In this document: piece by piece, positions 8,125 through 10,697 of the stretch | Numbering within the stretch: the first letter of the stretch is position 1 | How the letters are laid out: every line of letters begins with the position of its first letter | NCBI GenBank assembly: GCA_018699755.1 | Contig: JABIRQ010000307.1 | Span: forward strand, 1-10,697 | Source of the DNA: Rhodospirillaceae bacterium | GTDB taxonomy: Bacteria; Pseudomonadota; Alphaproteobacteria; CADEGL01 | Length of the DNA stretch: 10,697 nucleotides | Direction: 5' to 3' | The notes under the pieces: generated by a model | Database searches by the model: none | Seen by the model: the letters and a program-made list of their open reading frames with translations, nothing else | Told to the model about the DNA's origin: nothing | Program-made: the position numbers and the translations under genes

Positions 8125-8994
8125 TCAGTCCAGGTCGCCGTCCCGGCCGGCGGCGTCGTCGCGCCGATAATGGCGGAGATACTTCTCCGTCACCCAGTCG
8201 GTCTTGACCACGATGCAGACGTCGGTGGTGTTGAACTGGTCGTCGATCACCGCGCCGTCGCCGACGAATCCGCCGAGCCGCAGATAGCCCTTGATCAGGG
8301 GCGGCAACTCGCTGAGCGCGCGCTTGGGATCGACCTCGGACTGTTCGCAGGTGCGCATCTCGACATGACGCTCGGGCAGGGCGACCGGGCGCAGGCCCGG
8401 CGGGGCGAGATGATAGTGATAGAGATAGCCCAGGGAATGGCGCAGCACGGTCGGGTCCGTCCCCGGGAAACTGGCGCAGCCGAACATCAGGGCCAAGTCG
8501 AAATGCATGACATAGGTGGCGATCCCGCGCCACAGAAGCTGCATGGTCATGCGCGTGCGGAATTTCGGATCGACGCAGGAGCGGCCGAGTTCGAGGATAT
8601 CGCCGGGATAGGCGAGCAGGGTGGAGACGTCGTATTCGTCGGCGGTGTAGAAGCCGCCGCGCTGTTCGGCCGCCTGGCGCCGGGTCAGGCGATAGGTCCC
8701 GACCACCCCTTCCGCGCCGGAGCCGCGATCGAGGTCGAAGACCAGGAGATGATCGCAGACATCGTCGTAGCGGTCGAAGTCCTGGCCCCGCGCCTCCATT
8801 TCCGGTGTCGGCTTTGCCCTCATCTCGTCATAGAAGACCTGATAGCGAAGGGCCAGGGCGGCGTCGACTTCCGCCTGACTTTCCGCGAGACGGACCAGCA
8901 GGCTGTTGGCGACGGCCTCGACCACCCGGCCTTCGCCCTCCGGCTTGTCCCGCTTGTCCTTCTCCTCGATGTTCGGCATCGTCATCCGCTTCAC
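8125..8994 (-). CDS. olsB: GNAT N-acyltransferase, OlsB-like (ornithine-ACP acyltransferase / hemolysin-like family)
   Basis: A 289-residue protein of the OlsB/hemolysin-like acyltransferase family. Landmarks are ALRYQVFYDEM (48-58), FDRYDDVCDHLLV (73-85), VGTYRLTR (98-105), GDILELGRSCVDPKFR (131-146), LMFGCASFPGTDP (169-181) and a C-terminal PPLIKGYLRLGGFVGDGAVID (231-251). OlsB joins a 3-hydroxyacyl chain from acyl carrier protein to ornithine, the first step of ornithine-lipid synthesis; OlsA completes it, and a PlsC/OlsA-like gene follows at once. The start codon GTG overlaps the fur stop as GTGA; ATG codons at 8985 and 8979 are alternatives that shorten the protein by 3 or 5 residues. 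A charged, probably disordered N-terminus (1-23) precedes the domain. The amine acceptor is not proven by sequence. Confidence 0.85.
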   Translation of the reverse strand: MKRMTMPNIEEKDKRDKPEGEGRVVEAVANSLLVRLAESQAEVDAALALRYQVFYDEMRAKPTPEMEARGQDFDRYDDVCDHLLVFDLDRGSGAEGVVGTYRLTRRQAAEQRGGFYTADEYDVSTLLAYPGDILELGRSCVDPKFRTRMTMQLLWRGIATYVMHFDLALMFGCASFPGTDPTVLRHSLGYLYHYHLAPPGLRPVALPERHVEMRTCEQSEVDPKRALSELPPLIKGYLRLGGFVGDGAVIDDQFNTTDVCIVVKTDWVTEKYLRHYRRDDAAGRDGDLD

Positions 8995-9449
8995 GTCCGC
9001 TCCGCTCTTTCTTCCTGATCGCCCCCGTTGCCGTCTCCGCCGTCGTCTAGCGGGACCGCGTAGAGGGCCAGGCGATGGTCCACCAGACGATAACCGAGTC
9101 GCCGCGCAACCTCGACCTGCAGCCGCTCGATCTCCTTGTCGACGAACTCGACGACATCGCCCGTGCGCAGGTCGATCAGGTGATCGTGATGCTCGCGCGG
9201 GCTTTCCTCGTAGCGCGCGCGCCCGTCGCCGAAATCATGTTTCTCCAGGATGGCGGCATCCTCGAACAGGCGCACGGTGCGATACACCGTGGCAAGGCTG
9301 ATTCGGCCGTCGATCTCGGCACAGCGGCGATAGAGCTGCTCGACATCCGGATGATCCTCCGAATCGGACAGCACGCGCGCGATGACCTTGCGCTGCTCGG
9401 TCATCTTCAACCCTTTTTCCACGCATAACCGTTCGAGCCTGGACGTCAT
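8991..9449 (-). CDS. fur: Fur-family metalloregulator (Fur/Mur type)
   Basis: A 152-residue Fur-family repressor: winged helix at about 1-80 (GLKMTEQRKVIARVL, ISLATVYRTVRLFE), then the metal-binding dimerization domain. Ligand residues fall at the same numbers as in E. coli Fur: His33, Glu81, His87, His88, Asp89, His90, Glu108, His125. The structural-zinc CXXC (Cys93/Cys96 in E. coli) is replaced by Asp93 and Thr96, as is common in alphaproteobacterial Fur/Mur proteins, where some members sense manganese. Hence the metal is uncertain. After residue 134 there is an acidic Gly/Asp/Glu tail. The ATG at 9449 has GGGGAG just upstream at short spacing; an open extension to a GTG at 9512 is rejected because the -10 element lies within it. 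It overlaps olsB by four bases. Confidence 0.93.
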   Translation of the reverse strand: MTSRLERLCVEKGLKMTEQRKVIARVLSDSEDHPDVEQLYRRCAEIDGRISLATVYRTVRLFEDAAILEKHDFGDGRARYEESPREHHDHLIDLRTGDVVEFVDKEIERLQVEVARRLGYRLVDHRLALYAVPLDDGGDGNGGDQEERAERT

Positions 9450-9481
9450 CGCTCCCCGCGTGCCGCGCCTTCGCGATCGGC

Positions 9482-9510
9482 AGTATAACGGATCGCGCAC
9501 CGGCGCGACC
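9482..9510 (-). promoter_or_regulatory. Promoter of fur-olsB-plsC
   Basis: TATACT (9482-9487) is a five-of-six match to the -10 consensus and stands out in very GC-rich sequence. The -35 position is poor (GGTCGC at 9505-9510 with 17-base spacing), which suggests help from an activator or a weak promoter. The start site would be near 9475, about 26 bases before the fur ATG. Confidence 0.45.
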
Positions 9511-9519
9511 ATGCACCGG
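9497..9519 (-). repeat. Seven-base direct repeat across the fur -35 region
   Basis: CCGGTGC occurs twice on the minus strand (9513-9519 and 9497-9503), 16 bases apart start to start, placed on either side of the expected -35 box of fur. The spacing is about one and a half helical turns. It could be a regulator site or chance in GC-rich DNA; it does not resemble the AT-rich Fur box. Confidence 0.3.
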
Positions 9520-9554
9520 GCCCGCCCTCTCCGGTGGCGGTTCCGGACGGCCGT

Positions 9555-9986
9555 TCAGCCGCCGTGGCGGCGGCCCAGGCCGATGGTGCGCGCGAGGTCG
9601 CTGCGCAGCCGGGCGTAGTTCGGCGCGACCATGGGATAGTCGGGCGGCAGGCCCCAGCGCGCGCGGTATTCCTCGGGCGTCAGGCCATGGGCGGTCCTGA
9701 GGTGACGCTTGAGGGAACGGAAGCGGCGGCCGTTTTCGAGGCAGACCAGGTAGTCGGGCCGGATCGAGGCGGAGATGGGCACCGCCGGGGTCAGCGCCGG
9801 CACGGCCGGCTCCGCCGCGGCGCCCAGGGCGCACAAGGAATCGTGCACGGCCTCGATGGTCTCTTCCAGGCCCTCGATCGGAAGCTGGGCGTGCGAGACG
9901 TAGGCCGAGACGATCTTGACGGTCAGTTCCACTTCCGTACGCACCGGTCCCTCGCTCCGCAGTTCACTCTCGTTCGCGCACACCAT
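9555..9986 (-). CDS. mucR: MucR/Ros-family zinc-finger-like transcriptional regulator, internal start within the rimI frame
   Basis: Read from the internal ATG at 9986 this gives a 143-residue MucR-like protein, the usual family size. Its N-terminal oligomerization part (VELTVKIVSAYVSHAQLPIEGL) precedes the DNA-binding part VCLENGRRFRSLKRHLRTAHGLTPEEYR, given here in pieces: VCLENGRRF, SLKRHLRTAHG, LTPEEYRARWGLP, then DYPMVAPNYA. MucR proteins are H-NS-like regulators of exopolysaccharide, motility and cell-cycle genes in alphaproteobacteria. The finger has Cys82, Asn85, His95 and His100, with Asn replacing the normal second Cys. GAAGGA lies seven bases before the ATG, so separate translation is likely even if the long fusion is also made. 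A low-confidence promoter (TTGCTG 10022-10027, TATATC 10000-10005) lies close upstream. It is followed after about 105 bases by fur. Confidence 0.85.
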   Translation of the reverse strand: MVCANESELRSEGPVRTEVELTVKIVSAYVSHAQLPIEGLEETIEAVHDSLCALGAAAEPAVPALTPAVPISASIRPDYLVCLENGRRFRSLKRHLRTAHGLTPEEYRARWGLPPDYPMVAPNYARLRSDLARTIGLGRRHGG

Positions 9987-10487
9987 GGCGGCATCCTTCG
10001 ATATAGGCGACGAGAGCGAGACAGCAACCGGTTCAGCCACGGTCTTGCCCATCGCAAGGGCATCGCCCGGCCGCGCCCCGGGCTGGCGATAGTAACCCGT
10101 CCGGCGGCCCAGCACAGCGAAACCGGACGCAGCATAGAGCGCGCGGGCCGCCGGATCGTCCTCGGCCACCTCAAGGAACAAGCGGCGAATTCCCGCGCCG
10201 CGCAGGGCCTCTTCCATCTCGGCCAGAAGGCGACGGCCGATGCCGCGCCGGCGCGCCGCGGGTAGCACGCCGATCGACAGAATTTCCGCCTCGTCGGCGG
10301 CCGCGCGATACAGCGCGAATCCGATGGGGGCGTCTCCCTCGACGGCGATCAGCGCGCACGTCCCCGGCATGGCCAGCAATGCGCCGATGCTGGCCGCGTC
10401 CCAGGCCTCTTCGAAACAGGCGCCGTGCAGCGCCGAAAGCAGGTTGAGATCGGCCGGGCCGGCGCGCCGGACGAGCGGGGCCGTCAT
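9555..10487 (-). CDS. rimI: RimI-type ribosomal protein acetyltransferase joined in frame to a MucR-like regulator
   Basis: One uninterrupted 310-codon frame. Residues 1-150 are a complete GNAT domain of RimI type, which acetylates the N-terminus of ribosomal protein S18. Visible are the acetyl-CoA loop RRRGIG (79-84) in SIGVLPAARRRGIGRRLL, Glu106 in LFLEVAEDD as likely base, and ALYAASGF (116-123) with Tyr118. A 17-residue linker (151-167) leads straight into a full MucR/Ros domain (168-310). RimI normally ends near residue 150-160, so a stop codon has been lost or the fusion is real. In the next frame a TGA sits at the end of the RimI domain; one extra base there would give a RimI ending in KTVG, so a sequencing or assembly slip must be considered. 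The ATG overlaps the tsaB stop as ATGA, the standard tsaB-rimI coupling. Confidence 0.85.
   Translation of the reverse strand: MTAPLVRRAGPADLNLLSALHGACFEEAWDAASIGALLAMPGTCALIAVEGDAPIGFALYRAAADEAEILSIGVLPAARRRGIGRRLLAEMEEALRGAGIRRLFLEVAEDDPAARALYAASGFAVLGRRTGYYRQPGARPGDALAMGKTVAEPVAVSLSSPISKDAAMVCANESELRSEGPVRTEVELTVKIVSAYVSHAQLPIEGLEETIEAVHDSLCALGAAAEPAVPALTPAVPISASIRPDYLVCLENGRRFRSLKRHLRTAHGLTPEEYRARWGLPPDYPMVAPNYARLRSDLARTIGLGRRHGG
9994..9999 (-). promoter_or_regulatory. Internal ribosome binding site for mucR
   Basis: GAAGGA on the minus strand, seven bases before the ATG at 9986. It is a better Shine-Dalgarno than that of most genes here and lies inside the linker of the rimI-mucR frame. 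It supports production of free MucR. Confidence 0.55.
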
Positions 10488-10697
10488 CGCGCGCCGCCGG
10501 CGAGATCCCCGGGGAAATGGGCGGGCCGGCCGCGAGGTCCGGGCTCCGGCGTGACCTGCGGCGGGCGCAGGTAGATCGGCTCCGCCGCCACATGGGTCTC
10601 GGCGCGCGTCGCCGCGAGGACCGCGACGACGGCGCCGTCGGGGGCCCGGGCGGCGCAGCGCGCGGGCGCGGCCAAGCCGGCCGCCGCGAAGGCCGCC
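10484..10697 (-). CDS. tsaB: tRNA threonylcarbamoyladenosine biosynthesis protein TsaB, C-terminal fragment
   Basis: About 71 C-terminal codons of a gene entering from the right edge. The product is Ala-rich and reaches EPIYLRPPQVTPEP, very close to the end of TsaB (YeaZ) proteins, which finish with PxYLRxP. TsaB is the partner that TsaD needs to make t6A37 in tRNA. A further 20 or so residues rich in Pro, Gly and Arg follow this motif before the TGA. The stop overlaps the rimI ATG as ATGA, and tsaB-rimI adjacency is widespread in bacteria. The call rests on this end motif and on context. Confidence 0.8.
   Translation of the reverse strand, partial: AAFAAAGLAAPARCAARAPDGAVVAVLAATRAETHVAAEPIYLRPPQVTPEPGPRGRPAHFPGDLAGGAR

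Noticed and set aside
7121..8533. 470-codon minus-strand frame across plsC and olsB
   Set aside because: It runs out of frame over two genes with clear catalytic motifs and shows no motif of its own.
7141..9018. 625-codon plus-strand frame opposite plsC and olsB
   Set aside because: Antisense shadow of two supported genes; no ribosome binding site or recognisable domain.
9450..9512. N-terminal extension of Fur from a GTG at 9512
   Set aside because: The added residues are not part of the family and the likely -10 element of the gene lies inside them.
9513..9554. Intrinsic terminator after mucR
   Set aside because: Only a five-pair stem (TCCGG/CCGGA) and no U-run could be found.

Overview
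The window is a GC-rich stretch of alphaproteobacterial chromosome in which every convincing gene lies on the minus strand, so transcription runs from high to low coordinates. Several features point to an alphaproteobacterium of Rhodospirillales/Rhizobiales type: a MucR/Ros-family regulator, a PraR/PhrR-type XRE regulator beside metK, an OlsB-type N-acyltransferase, and a Fur protein without the structural-zinc cysteines. In transcription order the genes are tsaB (C-terminal part only), rimI joined in frame to mucR, fur, olsB-like, plsC/olsA-like, miaB, phoH (ybeZ), ybeY, corC (ybeX), lnt, praR-like and metK (its C-terminal end is cut off by the window). This is core housekeeping sequence. I see no mobile element, CRISPR array, phage gene, tRNA or rRNA.

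Three transcription blocks can be proposed. Block 1 is tsaB-rimI/mucR, with a promoter beyond the right edge. Block 2 is fur-olsB-plsC; a clear -10 element (TATACT, 9482-9487) lies 5' of fur, fur and olsB overlap by four bases, and plsC follows after 21 bases. Block 3 is miaB-phoH-ybeY-corC-lnt, driven by a TTGACT-16-TAGTGT promoter at 7225-7252; three junctions are ATGA overlaps and the fourth gap is 3 bases. Block 3 is the widely conserved group for tRNA thiomethylation, rRNA maturation and lipoprotein N-acylation. After it come praR, with its own TTGACG-17-TAGAAA promoter overlapping a 22-bp palindrome, and metK, with its own structured leader.

Functionally the window joins translation quality (TsaB and MiaB on tRNA, RimI on ribosomal protein S18, YbeY on rRNA), envelope building (Lnt, and OlsB/PlsC acyltransferases probably making ornithine lipid or other acylated lipid), metal control (Fur), global regulation (MucR, PraR) and S-adenosylmethionine supply (MetK). 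MiaB itself uses S-adenosylmethionine.

The most unusual observation is that rimI has no stop codon before mucR. A single 310-codon frame encodes a complete acetyltransferase followed by a complete MucR-like regulator, and mucR also has a good internal ribosome binding site and ATG. The MucR zinc finger carries Asn in place of its second Cys. The palindromic praR promoter and the paired hairpins in the metK leader also deserve a second look. I did not find evidence for a wholly new multi-gene system.
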